Position numbers and translations under genes: made by a program. 42,587 nt of DNA from Deltaproteobacteria bacterium Ga0077539 (lineage in GTDB: Bacteria > Myxococcota_A > Polyangia > Polyangiales > Ga0077539), in the NCBI GenBank assembly GCA_001465015.1, contig LNEO01000076.1, positions 1-42,587 on the forward strand, given 5' to 3'. Shown piece after piece: positions 23,764 through 32,392 of this stretch. Position 1 is the stretch's first letter, and the number at the start of each line of letters is the position of its first letter. Below the pieces are notes generated by a model. That model did not search any database. It was not told the DNA's origin and saw only the letters and a program-made list of their open reading frames with translations.

Positions 23764-25347
23764 CTAGCGGATCGACACGCTCGATCGCGCCGCGATCGAC
23801 AGGAGTCTCGCGGCGACCGCGGCACGCTCGCACTGCTCGGTGAAGAACGATGGGTGTGTCTCTGCTTCGTTGACGCGCATCTGCGCTACGAGCGCGGCGA
23901 CCCGCTCCTCGGTCCACGCGTCCGCAGGGGGCTCGGTCAGGTCGACGGCGTTGGCTTCCGAGAGGGCCAGCGCTTGTGTCGCGGTTCGCTCAGGCAACGT
24001 GGCTCCCTGCCGACGCGCGACGCGGAGCGCGCGCGATGGGCTCCGCGAGGACGTCTCGGGGATCTCGAATCGCGTCGAGCATCGGCCGAACGTGAGCGAC
24101 CATCGGCGTTCCTTGCTCGGCGAGGCGGGCGAGGGCGCGCACCGCGGCGGTGCGGTCGTCGGGGTCTTCGAGGATCTCGACGAGCGCGGCGGCGATGAGA
24201 GACCGCGGGTCCTCGTCGATCGGGGTCGTCGAAATACGCTGAATTTCTCGGCTTCGAAACACCTTGTCGACGATGCGGCACGCTCTGGCTCTCGCGTCGT
24301 CGAGCGCGTCGCCCTCGATCGCCACCCAGCGTGCGGCTTGCGCCACCGATCGATCTCCGTCCTTGCGCATCGCGCCGATGGCCGCCGCGAGCTCTCGTGG
24401 AACGTGCACGTCCACCGCTGCGATCGCACGGCAGAGCTCCACTCGAACCTCGGGGCGCTCGTGCGAGAGGTGTGGCGCGAGCTCGGCCAGTCGACCGGCC
24501 ATCCCGAGGCCCCTGGCGAGCGCGAAGGCGGCGTTGGAGGCCGTGAGCTCGGCGCGCGCGTTCATGGCTGCGACGACGGCGTCGACGGTGGTCGCAGTGG
24601 CGTCCCAGCGCACCGCCAGGGCGAGCGCTTGCGTGGCGGAATAACCAACTCCGTTGGTCTTCCACAAGCCGCTTCCCGGCGCGAGGTCGGGTCGCGTCTT
24701 GTCGTTGAGCGCCTTGACCAACGGGGGGACGTGCGGCCGAAGGTCGCAGGGTGTCGTCGCGCCGATCGCGGATCGCGATCGCGTCGATCGCCGCGAAGCG
24801 AACCACTTTGTCCTCGTGCGCGACGGCGTCGACGGTCGCGGCGGCGACGAGCGTCGCAGGGATCGTGCGGGCGGCGCCGTCGTGGAGCGGACCGATGTGC
24901 TCGAGCGGCTCCTCGGCGACGAGCGCGCGCCGCGTCCGCTGCAGGGCTCGATGAAGCGCGCGACGAGGAGCGCAGCGCGGGCGTCCTTCGCGAGCAGGGC
25001 CTTCCACGCTTCGAGGCCGGATTCGCTGGCGGTGGCCTGCTCGGCGAGCGCAGTAGCCGCGGCGATGCGAAGAGGGTCGCTCTCGGAGAGCGCGGCGATC
25101 AGCTCGTCTTTGGAGGTCTTCGAGCGGGAGAGGATCGATTGAAGCGTCACCGTGACTGCAGAAAGGTCTGCATGCGAGCTGGTTCGTAGCGCAAGAAGAT
25201 CGTGCGACGCACCATCGGGGTCGCGTACCCGTGCACGTGACGAACGACGTACACCGTCGGCCGAGGCTGCGGCCGCGGCGGCTCGGGCTGCGAATCCAGG
25301 GACGACAACCACGAGGCGAGGATCAGAAAGGGAACGGCGAGCAGCAC
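23764..25347 (-). pseudogene. HEAT-like repeat gene broken by four apparent single-base frameshifts
   Basis: Coding character moves between frames along one gene of about 525 codons. From GTG 25347 (AGGAG nine bases before) a frame codes a hydrophobic anchor (VPFLILASWLSSLDS), a Pro-rich linker and R-Y-E-P-A-R-M-Q-T-F, then stops at 25149-25147. The sense continues in the second frame from near 25150 (TLQSILSRSKTSKDELIAAL), in the third from near 24945 (RALVAEEPLEHIG), back in the second from near 24750 (PPLVKALNDKTRPDLAPGSG), and in the first from near 24033 to the end (TEERVAALVAQMRVNEAETH). The helical Ala/Leu-rich pattern resembles HEAT repeats. The shifts are two losses then two gains, net zero. 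It is either a decaying gene or a cluster of sequencing indels. Confidence 0.7.
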
Positions 25348-25440
25348 GAGGTCGCACTCCTGAGAGAGAGGGGAGGAGGGGGCGCTTCTCGAAACTCGCG
25401 ACGCCTCGAGGCTCTTCCCGGAGACGATTCGAGTTGCAGA

Positions 25441-25460
25441 ATTTAGACGAAGATCTAAAT
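25441..25460. promoter_or_regulatory. Palindromic operator of the sdpR-sdpI pair
   Basis: ATTTAGA (25441-25447) and TCTAAAT (25454-25460) are perfect 7-bp inverted repeats around six bases. This AT-rich dyad stands out in GC-rich sequence. It lies 16 bp before the regulator ATG and overlaps a possible TTGCAG/TAAATA promoter (25434-25439 and 25456-25461). ArsR-family repressors bind such sites, so autoregulation is likely. The dyad also lies upstream of the divergent broken gene. Confidence 0.7.
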
Positions 25461-25476
25461 AGACGATCGTCGAACT

Positions 25477-25773
25477 ATGTCCAACCTGTCGGCGACGTTC
25501 GCCGCTCTCTCGGACGAGACGCGGCGTCGGATTCTGACGCTGCTTCGCGACGGATCGAAGACCGCTGGCGAGATCTCCGCGGAGTTCTCGTTGACCAAGC
25601 CGACGATCTCGCACCACTTGAAGGTGCTCGAAGAGGCGGGGCTCCTGCGTTCGGAGCGGCGAGGGACGTTCATCGTCTACGCGCTGCAGAGCAACGTGCT
25701 CGAGGACCTGGCGCAGTCGCTCGTCGAGATGTCCGCGGCCCTACCGCGGAGAAAGCCCAAGAAGTACCCATGA
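25477..25773 (+). CDS. ArsR-family repressor, SdpR type
   Basis: This 98-aa protein is a typical small ArsR winged helix: [13 protein letters not shown] near the start, then the recognition helix [19 protein letters not shown] and the wing R-R-G-T-F-I-V-Y. No metal-binding CxC motif is present, which fits the SdpR branch. In Bacillus, SdpR represses sdpRI and is sequestered by membrane-bound SdpI when toxin is present. There is no Shine-Dalgarno site before ATG 25477, and a possible -10 close by suggests a very short leader. The stop overlaps the sdpI start by 4 bp (ATGA). Confidence 0.9.
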   Translation: MSNLSATFAALSDETRRRILTLLRDGSKTAGEISAEFSLTKPTISHHLKVLEEAGLLRSERRGTFIVYALQSNVLEDLAQSLVEMSAALPRRKPKKYP

Positions 25774-26411
25774 GTCGCGCGGAGTCTGCCTTCGATCGGC
25801 TGAGCGTCGGATTGCTCGTCGCGACGACGACGATCACCGCGGCGCTCTACACGCGCCTGCCCGACACGATGCCGATTCACTTCGGCCTCGACGGACGCGC
25901 GGACGGATTTGCGCCCAAGTACATCGGCGCCTGGCTCCTGCCGCTGCTCACCGCGGCGCTCTGGCCCTTCGTACGATTTGGCGGGCGCTTGCTCCGGTCG
26001 CCGGCGCGCGAGCGCTACGAGCGCTCACCGATCGCGCTCGCAGCGCTGCTCACCGCGGCGTTCATGGCGGGCATCCAGCTGTGCGTGCTCGCTGCGAGCT
26101 TGCGCGACGGCTCGTTCGGGCGAGGGTTTGCGCTCTTGCTCGCGGCGTTCTGGTTCGCGATGGGGCTGATCTTTCCGAAGGTGCGGCGCAACCCGTTTCT
26201 GGGCGTTCGCGTGCGCTGGACGCTCGCTTCCGACGAGAACTGGGCGCGGACTCATCGCTTCGCGGGACAGTGCTGCTTCGTTGGTGCCCTCGTCGCGCTG
26301 CTTGGTGCGGTCGTAGGCTCGGTGGCCCTCGCGATCGCCGCGATCGTCGTCACTGCGCTCGCGCCGGTCCTCTACTCGTATCGAGCGGCGCGCGCCGATC
26401 GCTCGACATAG
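25770..26411 (+). CDS. SdpI-family membrane protein (DUF1648 plus SdpI domain)
   Basis: This 213-aa protein starts at ATG 25770, overlapping the regulator stop. An N-terminal DUF1648 region has [16 protein letters not shown]. About six membrane segments follow. The SdpI domain includes [14 protein letters not shown] and [11 protein letters not shown]. In Bacillus, SdpI gives immunity to the SdpC toxin and acts as signal receptor. No sdpC-like toxin or sdpAB gene is present here, so it may be a defence against other strains' toxins or have another membrane-stress role. Coupling with SdpR supports shared regulation. Confidence 0.9.
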   Translation: MSRAESAFDRLSVGLLVATTTITAALYTRLPDTMPIHFGLDGRADGFAPKYIGAWLLPLLTAALWPFVRFGGRLLRSPARERYERSPIALAALLTAAFMAGIQLCVLAASLRDGSFGRGFALLLAAFWFAMGLIFPKVRRNPFLGVRVRWTLASDENWARTHRFAGQCCFVGALVALLGAVVGSVALAIAAIVVTALAPVLYSYRAARADRST

Positions 26412-26531
26412 AGCGTAGGCGGCGCGGATGTAGGCGAGACTCTCGTCGCGGTCCGCACAGCGGACGCCATCGTCGCGTGGGAGCGATCGTCGCGGTCACG
26501 ATTGCCGCTCGCGCGCGACGACAGATCTGCG

Positions 26532-27686
26532 ATGATTTCGTGGGTCATGCTCGGACGCTCGAGACAGCTCGCGTCGATCGCGCTCGTTGCGCTTTGCGAA
26601 GCGGGATGTCGCGCGGCGCACGCGGCGTCCCCGAGCGAAGACGACGAGCGGCCTCGCGCGAGCGTGCCCGCGCCAACCGTGTCGTCCACCTCGATGAGCC
26701 CGGCGATGTTTGCGCAGTGGAGCGCCGAGAGCGCGCTCCGTCGCGCGCCGCGCGTTTCGCCGAACGCTCGCCGCGCGTCGAGCCCTTCGGCGCGGCTGGC
26801 TCCCCCGGTGGTGGACCAACACGAAGAAGACTCGTCCATGGAGGATGCCGTCGACCCTGACGAAGACGTCGCGGCGCCGGTGTTGCGAGGAGCGCTGCGG
26901 CCGCTCGCGTGCCGGGGATGGCGGAGAGCGGCGACCGACGCTCCGCTCGGCGAGTGCCCGGCGACGATGGTCGAACGCGTGCTCGCGTTTCATCCGGACG
27001 CCCTCGTTGTTCTCGGCGGCGGTTTACGACGCGACGGAACGGCCAACTGCGCGACCGCCGAGCGCGGGTACATCGCGGCGCAGCTCTTCGTCGCGCTCGA
27101 GGCGCGACCGATGCTCGTGTTCTCGGGGCACGCGAGCCGATGGATTCGGCGTAAGGTCGATCGCGCGGACGCCGCGTGCATCGCTGCTCGGATCGCGCAG
27201 GGACCGCTCGGACAAGAGGTTCCGCGGTGGGCTCGAGAGCAGGGCGAGCCGCGCGTCGGCGATCGCTTCGCGGTGAGCGAGGCCGAGTCGATGTGCGCGG
27301 TGATGCTGCGCGCCGTGCCCGAAGCGATGCGCGATTTGGTGATCGAGCGAGCGCGCTTCGATGTGCGCGCCGGAGACACCGTCGAGAACGCGCGCTTCAC
27401 CCGCGGGCTGCTCGTCGAGCGCGCCACGCAGCGAGCGCTCGTGGTCACCTCGCCGTTCATCAACCCGCACACGATGAAGTACTATCCCCACGCAGATCGC
27501 GCGCTGCGCGCGTTTCGCGGGGTGCGTCGCGACGGGGGTTATGCGCTCGGCGCGATGGCGTGCCCGCGTAGCGCTCGGCGCGCGCCGTGGTGGGAGTTCG
27601 AGTGGGTCGAGGGGTGGGCTGGCCCGCTGCGGTCTCGGGACCTGCACGACGGCGATGGCCCCGCGCATCCGCGAGGGGGCGAGTAG
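26532..27686 (+). CDS. YdcF/SanA-like DUF218 protein
   Basis: This 384-aa protein has an N-terminal segment resembling a signal sequence (SIALVALCEAGCRAAHA). ATG 26532 is chosen, with ATG 26547 and codon 26502 as alternatives. Residues about 30-135 are a polar, low-complexity spacer. The DUF218 domain follows: D-A-L-V-V-L-G-G-G-L, L-V-F-S-G-H-A-S, S-E-A-E-S-M, a D-T-V-E-N-A-R-F-T segment and V-V-T-S-P-F-I-N-P-H. Members such as SanA and YdcF act in the envelope of enterobacteria, affecting vancomycin sensitivity, but their chemistry is unsettled. An envelope role would suit the surrounding mre genes. Confidence 0.75.
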   Translation: MISWVMLGRSRQLASIALVALCEAGCRAAHAASPSEDDERPRASVPAPTVSSTSMSPAMFAQWSAESALRRAPRVSPNARRASSPSARLAPPVVDQHEEDSSMEDAVDPDEDVAAPVLRGALRPLACRGWRRAATDAPLGECPATMVERVLAFHPDALVVLGGGLRRDGTANCATAERGYIAAQLFVALEARPMLVFSGHASRWIRRKVDRADAACIAARIAQGPLGQEVPRWAREQGEPRVGDRFAVSEAESMCAVMLRAVPEAMRDLVIERARFDVRAGDTVENARFTRGLLVERATQRALVVTSPFINPHTMKYYPHADRALRAFRGVRRDGGYALGAMACPRSARRAPWWEFEWVEGWAGPLRSRDLHDGDGPAHPRGGE

Positions 27687-27764
27687 CACGAAGCTGGATT
27701 TCGACCACTCCGGGCGCGGTGTTTGCCCTCGTCGCCCGATCGTGACAATTGTCGGGGCCCTCTC

Positions 27765-28673
27765 ATGGATCCCCGCGGCCGATATCTAAACGCGCTCATC
27801 AGCGTGCTGCTGCTCGGGATTTCATTTTTCTTTTTGCGCACGAGCCTCCGCGATCCGGGCCAGCAGAGCGGACTCGATCGGTCGGTCTCGAGCGCCACGA
27901 GCTGGGTGCATTCGATTTCGGACCCGGTCGCGCGAGGCATCGCGGCGGTGTGGGACGACTACATTTTTCTGGTCCACGTTCGCCGCGAAAACGAGCGGCT
28001 CCGCGCGGAGATCGCGCGGTTGCGACAGGACGCGCAGCGCTATCGATCCGCGTTCGAAGAGAACCGACGGTTGCGCAGGCTCCTTCAGCTTCGCGTCGAC
28101 ACGCCGGTCGAGTCGCTCGCGGCGGAGGTCGTCGCCCGCGATCCGTCACCATTTTTTCGGGTCGTTCGCCTCGCGATCACCACGCAGGACGCGCCGCGAC
28201 TGCGCGTGGGAATGCCCATCATCACCTACGACGGCGTCGTCGGGCAGATCAACTCGGTCGTCGGGCGCTACGCCAACGTCACGCTCGTCGCCGATTCGCG
28301 CAGCGCGATCGACGCGATGATCGAGCGCACCGGAGCACGCGGAATCGTTCACGGCACCGGCGAGCGCAATCGCTACAGCGCTCAGGTCGAGTACCTGCAG
28401 CGCACCGATGATGTTCGTGTGGGCGACGCGGTCGTGACCTCGGGCCTCGGCTGCCGCTTTCCGCCGGGGCTCTTGCTCGGGCGAGTGAGCGCCGTCACAC
28501 GACGAGAGTTCGGGTTGTACCAAGAGGTAGAGATCACCCCGGCTGTGGACTTCTCGAGGCTCCAGGACGTCCTGGTGCTCGCGACGCCGCAGCAAGAGTG
28601 CCGCCCAGGTCAGCAGCCCAATCAACGACGGCCCGCGCGCTCGCAAGCGGGCGCAGCCGGAGGCACGTCTTGA
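27765..28673 (+). CDS. mreC: Rod-shape protein MreC
   Basis: This 302-aa protein starts at ATG 27765 (MDPRGRYLNALISVLLLG) and has one N-terminal membrane helix (residues about 8-26). A coiled coil follows at about 65-105 (ENERLRAEIARLRQD). The periplasmic beta-domains carry R-D-P-S-P-F-F-R-V-V, G-M-P-I-I-T-Y-D-G-V-V-G-Q-I and G-D-A-V-V-T-S-G-L-G. MreC activates PBP2 and scaffolds the elongasome. A GACAATTGTC palindrome at 27744-27753 just upstream might be regulatory. The C-terminal 30 residues are Gln/Arg/Pro-rich, an extension beyond the usual end. mreD begins 19 bp later. Confidence 0.94.
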   Translation: MDPRGRYLNALISVLLLGISFFFLRTSLRDPGQQSGLDRSVSSATSWVHSISDPVARGIAAVWDDYIFLVHVRRENERLRAEIARLRQDAQRYRSAFEENRRLRRLLQLRVDTPVESLAAEVVARDPSPFFRVVRLAITTQDAPRLRVGMPIITYDGVVGQINSVVGRYANVTLVADSRSAIDAMIERTGARGIVHGTGERNRYSAQVEYLQRTDDVRVGDAVVTSGLGCRFPPGLLLGRVSAVTRREFGLYQEVEITPAVDFSRLQDVLVLATPQQECRPGQQPNQRRPARSQAGAAGGTS

Positions 28674-28692
28674 GTCCGGACCCAGGCGCGCG

Positions 28693-29217
28693 ATGCTGAA
28701 CGGGCTGTTGCTCGCGCTCGGGTTTCTCTTGCTCGCCGCGCAGAACCTCGTCGCCAAGCTCTGCGACGCGATCGGCGTCGGCGAGTGGGCGTATCCGTCG
28801 CTCGTGTTGCCGGTCGTGCTCTGGCTCGCCGTGGGCGATGTGTCGCTCGGACGAGGATCGCTGCTGTCGTTTGTGCTCGGGTACTTCGTCGACGCGTTCG
28901 CGGGGCTCCCCTTGGGGCTCAACACGTTCGTGATGCAGGTGCTCTTTCTGCTCTCGCGCGTGGCCGGTCTGAAGCTCTTTCTGCACGGCAAAGTGTTTCA
29001 GCTCGTCCTCACGTTCGTCGCGGGAATCGCAGGGGGCGCGCTGACCGTTGCGCTTCACGTCGTCTTCGAGCGAACGCAAGGTCGGCTCGCCATCGGGCAC
29101 GCGATGCTCGTCGTGCTCTCTCAGTCCGTGGCGACCGGGCTCTTTGCTCCGATCGTGTTCTCGATCCTGTCGCGCTTGCCGGGCGCGCCGACCACCGTAC
29201 AAGCGAAGGAGAGCTGA
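28693..29217 (+). CDS. mreD: Rod-shape protein MreD
   Basis: This 174-aa polytopic membrane protein has five to six hydrophobic segments, beginning L-L-L-A-L-G-F-L-L-L-A-A-Q-N. An S-F-V-L-G-Y-F-V-D-A-F-A-G-L-P-L-G segment is typical of MreD. It interacts with MreC and balances PBP2 activation. A TTG at 28671 in the same frame could be an alternative start overlapping the mreC end. The gene is 6 bp from mrdA. Confidence 0.88.
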   Translation: MLNGLLLALGFLLLAAQNLVAKLCDAIGVGEWAYPSLVLPVVLWLAVGDVSLGRGSLLSFVLGYFVDAFAGLPLGLNTFVMQVLFLLSRVAGLKLFLHGKVFQLVLTFVAGIAGGALTVALHVVFERTQGRLAIGHAMLVVLSQSVATGLFAPIVFSILSRLPGAPTTVQAKES

Positions 29218-29223
29218 CGGCGC

Positions 29224-31182
29224 ATGCAGATCACAGGACGCGCGGGAGTAAGCGAGTTTCGCGAGCGAATCCGCTACATGGCGGTCGTCGTGGTCTTGGG
29301 GCTCACCGTGCTCGCGCTGCGGATGTTCAAGCTGCAGATCCTCGACGGAGACAAGTATCGACGCGAGGCCGAAGAGAACATCCTTCGAATGATCTACATC
29401 CCGTCGACGCGCGGCGTGATCCGTGACGTCCGAGGGCGGGTGATCGCCGCGAATCGACCGGCGTACAACGTGTACGTCGTTCCTCGGTGGTTCATGCGGC
29501 GGATGGACGAGGTGTTTCCGAAGTTCGCCGAGTACCTCGGGCTCACGCGGGACGAGCGGGATCGCCTCGAGGCGCGCATCCGCGGCGTCGACGGTCGAAA
29601 GCGCGATCAGTACATCCTCGTGCGCGGGGACATCGACCGCGAGACGCTCGCGATCCTCGACACGCACAAAGACGAGCTCCCTGGCGTCTCCGTCATCGCC
29701 GCGCCGCTTCGAACCTACCCGTTCGGAACGCTCGCCGCGCACGCGGTCGGCTACATCAACGAGGTGTCCGCCGAGGACCTCCAGCAGCGGCCCGGCGAGG
29801 ACTACCGCGCCGGCGATCGCATCGGACGCATGGGCATCGAGCGCGCGTGGGAGAGCATCCTTCGCGGGAGGCGAGGGTGGGTCCGCGTCGACCGCGATCA
29901 CCGCGGGCTGATCCTGTCGTCGCGAGAAGACATCCAGCGCTTCGGCGCAGATCGCAGGCAAGACCCCGTGCCTGGACGCGACCTGGTGTTGACGCTCGAC
30001 ATGGAGCTCATGCGAGCCACCGAGCGCGCGTTTTCGCAGCGCGCATACCCGTCGGGCGCCGCCGCGGTCGTCGAGGTGCGCACTGGGCGCGTGCTCGCGC
30101 TGTACTCCAGGCCCGCCCTCGACCCCAACGAGATGACCATCGGCGTGTCGCTTCAGCGTCTGCGCGAGCTCTCGGACTCGCGAGGACTTCGCCCGCTCGT
30201 CGACCGCGCGATCTACGAGATGTATCCGCCGGGCTCGACGTTCAAGCCGATGACTGCGATCGCCGCGCTCAACGCCGGGATCATCGACCCGTCCGAGCAG
30301 ATCCGGTGCGTGGGATACATCACGCGAGGCAACCGGCGCTTTCGCTGCGCGCACGGGCACATCCACGGGCTCGTCAATCTACAGAGCGCGCTGATCCAGT
30401 CGTGCAACGTGTACTTCTTCACCGCGGGCGAGGCCGCGCGGATGAACCGGATTCATCGCTCGGCGATGGACTTTGGCTTCGGGCGTCGCACTGGCATCGG
30501 GATCAACTCCGAGGCGGCCGGCTTCATCCCGACCGAGGAGTGGTACAACCGGGTGTGGGGCAGCTTCCGCCGCGGCTACACGCTCAATACCGCGATCGGT
30601 CAGCAAAATACCAGGACGACGGTGCTCCAGCTCGCGCTGGCGTACGCTGCGCTCGCCAACGGAGGGACGCTCTATGTGCCGCAGTTGATCGAGCGCGTGG
30701 TGTCGCCGGACGGCACGACGCTGCAGGAGTTTCCTCGCACGGTGCGACGGCGAATCGACGCGAGCGACACGCACCTCGCGCTCATCGACCGCGCGCTGCG
30801 GGGCGTCGTCGCTGACCCGCGAGGGACCGCCCACCTCGTCGACATGCCCGAGGTCTCCCTCGCCGGAAAGACCGGGACCGCGCAGGTCTCGCGGACGCTG
30901 CGCGAGGGCGAAGACCGAAGGCTCGCCGCGGACCACGCGTGGTTCGCGGGCTTCGCTCCCGCGGAGAACCCCGAGATCGCGGTCGTCGTCCTCGTCGAGC
31001 ACGGAGGATCGGGAGGAAGCGAAGCGGCCCCCGTCGCCGCGCAGATCGTCCGCGATTACTTCATGCGCGTTCGTCCTGGGACGCCGATCGAGAGCGTCGC
31101 GCGGGCGAACACGCGCACCCAGCGCGAGCGCGAGCGGCAGCTGCGCGAGTGGCGCGCTCGGCAGCGACGACGACACCACTAA
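29224..31182 (+). CDS. mrdA: Penicillin-binding protein 2 (elongation transpeptidase)
   Basis: This 652-aa class B PBP crosslinks peptidoglycan during elongation with RodA. One N-terminal helix is at residues 20-38. The pedestal domain has S-T-R-G-V-I-R-D-V-R-G-R-V and G-I-E-R-A-W-E. The transpeptidase domain shows the catalytic serine S338 in P-P-G-S-T-F-K-P, the SxN motif S393-C-N395 and the K549-T-G-T motif. Length and order are standard. The C-terminus ends in an Arg-rich tail (QREREREQLREWRARQR-like) longer than in E. coli. rodA starts 51 bp downstream. Confidence 0.96.
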   Translation: MQITGRAGVSEFRERIRYMAVVVVLGLTVLALRMFKLQILDGDKYRREAEENILRMIYIPSTRGVIRDVRGRVIAANRPAYNVYVVPRWFMRRMDEVFPKFAEYLGLTRDERDRLEARIRGVDGRKRDQYILVRGDIDRETLAILDTHKDELPGVSVIAAPLRTYPFGTLAAHAVGYINEVSAEDLQQRPGEDYRAGDRIGRMGIERAWESILRGRRGWVRVDRDHRGLILSSREDIQRFGADRRQDPVPGRDLVLTLDMELMRATERAFSQRAYPSGAAAVVEVRTGRVLALYSRPALDPNEMTIGVSLQRLRELSDSRGLRPLVDRAIYEMYPPGSTFKPMTAIAALNAGIIDPSEQIRCVGYITRGNRRFRCAHGHIHGLVNLQSALIQSCNVYFFTAGEAARMNRIHRSAMDFGFGRRTGIGINSEAAGFIPTEEWYNRVWGSFRRGYTLNTAIGQQNTRTTVLQLALAYAALANGGTLYVPQLIERVVSPDGTTLQEFPRTVRRRIDASDTHLALIDRALRGVVADPRGTAHLVDMPEVSLAGKTGTAQVSRTLREGEDRRLAADHAWFAGFAPAENPEIAVVVLVEHGGSGGSEAAPVAAQIVRDYFMRVRPGTPIESVARANTRTQRERERQLREWRARQRRRHH

Positions 31183-31233
31183 TCAAACCATCCCGGTTTT
31201 GTCCCACCAACGCTTGCGACGACGAGATCGACC

Positions 31234-32337
31234 ATGGCGATCGAACGAGGAATACGAGAGCAGTTCGACTGGGGCCTCTTCGTGGTGGTCTGCATCATCG
31301 CGACGATCGGCGTGGTCAACCTCTACTCGGCGACGAGCTCGCTCGCTGGCGTCCGCGGCGAGCTCTACGTCCAGCAGATCTACTGGTTGGCGCTGGGGTC
31401 TGGCGTCGCGGTCATCGTCGCGGCGATCGACTACAAGTACTACGAGCGCTACGCGTACGTCGGCTACATCGCGAGCATCTTCGCGCTGATCGCTGTGTTC
31501 GTGCTGGGAAAGAGCATCCGCGGCACGCACCGCTGGATCCAGATCGGCAGCTTTCAGTTTCAGCCGTCGGACTTCGTGAAGATCACGACCGCGATCGCCG
31601 TGGCCAAGCGGCTCAGCATGGACAGCCACGTCGAGAAGTGGACCCTGCGAGACCTCCTCGCGCCCGGCGCGCTCCTCGCGGTGCCCGTCTTGCTCGTGCT
31701 CGCGCAGCCCGACCTCGGGACGGCGATGATCGTCGCGCTCGTCTCGCTCGGCGTGCTCGCGCTCGCCAAGATCGAGCGGCGCACGTTCTGGATCTTGCTG
31801 ATCTCGGGCGTGCTCGGCTCGGTCTTCATGTGGAACTTCGGCTTGAAGGCGTACCAAAAGGACCGCCTGACGAGCTTCATGGACGCCGACAAGCACAAGC
31901 TCGACTCGGCCTACCAGGCGGTGCAGTCGGTCATCGCGATCGGCTCTGGGAGCGTCTTTGGCCAAGGCTTCATGAAGGGCACCCAGAATCAACGCCACTT
32001 CATCCCCGACCCGTTTACGGATTTTCCCTTGGCGGTCTGGGCGCAGGAGTGGGGGCTGGTGGGATCGCTGCTGCTCCTGGCCTGCTACCTGTTCTTGATT
32101 CTGTGGGCGCTCAACATCGCGAGCACCGCGAAGGACCGCTTCGGCAGCGCCGTCGCCGTGTCCTGCGCCTCGCTGTTCTTCTGGCACGTGATCTTCAACG
32201 TCGGGATGGTCTCGCAGATGTTGCCCGTCGTCGGCGTCACGCTGCCGATGTTCTCCTACGGTGGCTCGAGCGTCCTGACGATGATGATCGCCGTCGGGCT
32301 GCTGATGAACGTCTCGATGCGCCGCTCGACGCTCTGA
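31234..32337 (+). CDS. rodA: Peptidoglycan glycosyltransferase RodA (SEDS family)
   Basis: This 367-aa polytopic protein polymerises lipid II during elongation in complex with PBP2. SEDS features include N-L-Y-S-A-T-S, G-T-H-R-W-I-Q-I-G-S-F-Q-F-Q-P-S-D, A-Q-P-D-L-G-T-A and N-Q-R-H-F-I-P-D-P-F-T-D-F near the catalytic loop. Q-M-L-P-V-V-G-V-T-L-P-M-F-S-Y-G-G-S lies near the end. About ten membrane segments are visible. It is the last gene of the mreC-mreD-mrdA-rodA unit; an MscS-type gene follows 55 bp later in the same direction. Confidence 0.96.
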   Translation: MAIERGIREQFDWGLFVVVCIIATIGVVNLYSATSSLAGVRGELYVQQIYWLALGSGVAVIVAAIDYKYYERYAYVGYIASIFALIAVFVLGKSIRGTHRWIQIGSFQFQPSDFVKITTAIAVAKRLSMDSHVEKWTLRDLLAPGALLAVPVLLVLAQPDLGTAMIVALVSLGVLALAKIERRTFWILLISGVLGSVFMWNFGLKAYQKDRLTSFMDADKHKLDSAYQAVQSVIAIGSGSVFGQGFMKGTQNQRHFIPDPFTDFPLAVWAQEWGLVGSLLLLACYLFLILWALNIASTAKDRFGSAVAVSCASLFFWHVIFNVGMVSQMLPVVGVTLPMFSYGGSSVLTMMIAVGLLMNVSMRRSTL

Positions 32338-32392
32338 TCGGCGGCGCGGTTCGTCTCCCGCCCGAGCGAAATCCCGCTGTACGCTCTGGGTC

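Noticed and set aside
24033..25150. Programmed ribosomal frameshifting in the broken gene
   Set aside because: Four separate shifts in both directions without slippery heptamers or downstream structures are far more than any known recoded gene uses.
23840..25189. 449-codon open frame on the plus strand opposite the broken gene, considered as the true gene of this region
   Set aside because: Composition is Arg/Gly/Ser-rich with no hydrophobic patterning, while the minus-strand segments form helical-repeat sequence that continues sensibly across each break.
28534..30366. 610-codon open frame on the minus strand
   Set aside because: It covers mreD and mrdA, whose catalytic motifs are plain on the plus strand.
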